From: Rhipidocladum racemiflorum
Lineage: Eukaryota; Streptophyta; Magnoliopsida; Poales; Poaceae
Assembly (NCBI GenBank): GCA_036346355.1
Contig: CM070569.1
Location: forward strand, 60,846,561 to 60,910,560
DNA length: 64,000 nucleotides
Direction: 5' to 3'
This document shows positions 63,499 through 64,000 of the stretch, one piece after another (positions within the stretch are counted from its first letter, which is position 1; each line of letters opens with the position of its first letter). The position numbers and the translations under genes were made by a program. A model generated the notes under the pieces. It was not told the DNA's origin, ran no database searches, and was given only the letters and a program-made list of their open reading frames with translations.

Positions 63499-64000
63499 TC
63501 TTCCACGGGGTGCACCTTTTCCTCTTGTGAATGATGAGAGCATCCTCCTATGCAGCATGGATGCATTGAAATCGCGTTTGTCTATGGGTACTTCTCTTCC
63601 GATCGAGCCAGAACCGACCACTTGAATGCCGTAGCACGGCGAGAAGCCATGTCAGCCACCTAGGCACAACGATAAGTGGCATATATACAACGATAAGTGG
63701 CATGTTAAGTGTTAGTTGTTGCGGCAAAGAAGCCAAACAACGAGTATATTAACTCTTCTTATAAGAGAAGGAATTCCGGGCTTCTCAGCTATGTCACGTC
63801 GGCATCCTGCGCGGTGAAGCCCTGCCCATTTTTCGGTTTTGCGCGCGGGTCCTCGGTGACCATCCTGCTCGAGCCGTTTCCCAATCGACGGCCGATTAAG
63901 TGCCATCGAATCGGGCCTTGAGGGTTCCTCCACGCCTCGCGCCTTCCTTGAGCCTCGCCGTCTCGCCCTCGCCTAGACCCTCGCCTCGCCCTCGCCTCGC
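63499..64000. other. End of window, no complete gene
   Basis: 63499-63600 still resembles the leader and promoter of the intact peptide gene (ATGCAGCATGGATGCAT against ATGCAGCAAGGACGCAT). A direct repeat ACAACGATAAGTGGCAT occurs at about 63667 and 63688. The last 100 bases are CCTCGCC low-complexity sequence cut by the window edge. Confidence 0.4.

Noticed and set aside
63709..63933. Open frames near the window end
   Set aside because: Both strands are open over the same short stretch, with no motif; the region is cut by the window edge.

Overview
The window is nuclear DNA of a grass (Poaceae). Grounds are GC-rich first exons beside AT-rich introns, many Tourist/PIF-type elements with TTA or TAA target duplications, a CACTA element, short Helitrons, a Tat-lineage Ty3/gypsy element, and a DNA-3-methyladenine glycosylase and a type II metacaspase of plant type. 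The species cannot be named from sequence alone. I ran no database search; family assignments rest on motifs read by eye.

Layout: 0-11 kb is nested retrotransposon debris, with three solo LTRs whose 5-bp target duplications are visible (one with a mismatch). 11-17 kb holds a Helitron, a Tourist element, a hAT-like element and a CACTA element. 17.5-26.9 kb is one decayed Ty3/gypsy element (gag, protease, reverse transcriptase, dual RNase H, integrase, plus an antisense ORF). 28-31.5 kb holds a hAT element carrying a probable captured gene 5' end, a Copia fragment and a fourth solo LTR. 32.1-34.9 kb is an intact-looking NB-LRR gene. 37.9-41.8 kb is a nearly whole PIF/Harbinger element with both its proteins, decayed. 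42.1-46.2 kb is a MITE cluster that includes two potential long hairpins.

Three host genes follow: a five-exon DNA-3-methyladenine glycosylase (47.1-49.9 kb), a two-exon type II metacaspase (53.7-56.1 kb), and, on the minus strand, a 56-residue predicted secreted cysteine-rich peptide (58.9-59.0 kb) that was too short to stand out as an ORF. A second copy of the peptide locus at 62.1-63.6 kb is dead and carries three separate insertions.

There is no operon logic here. The NB-LRR, metacaspase and secreted peptide could all belong to defence or cell death, but proximity is the only thing that links them. The most notable points are the peptide gene and its wrecked duplicate, the stop codons of the gypsy element that are all explained by cytosine deamination at CHG/CG sites, the foldback elements, and a set of hAT-like elements whose interiors are built from short cryptic repeats.
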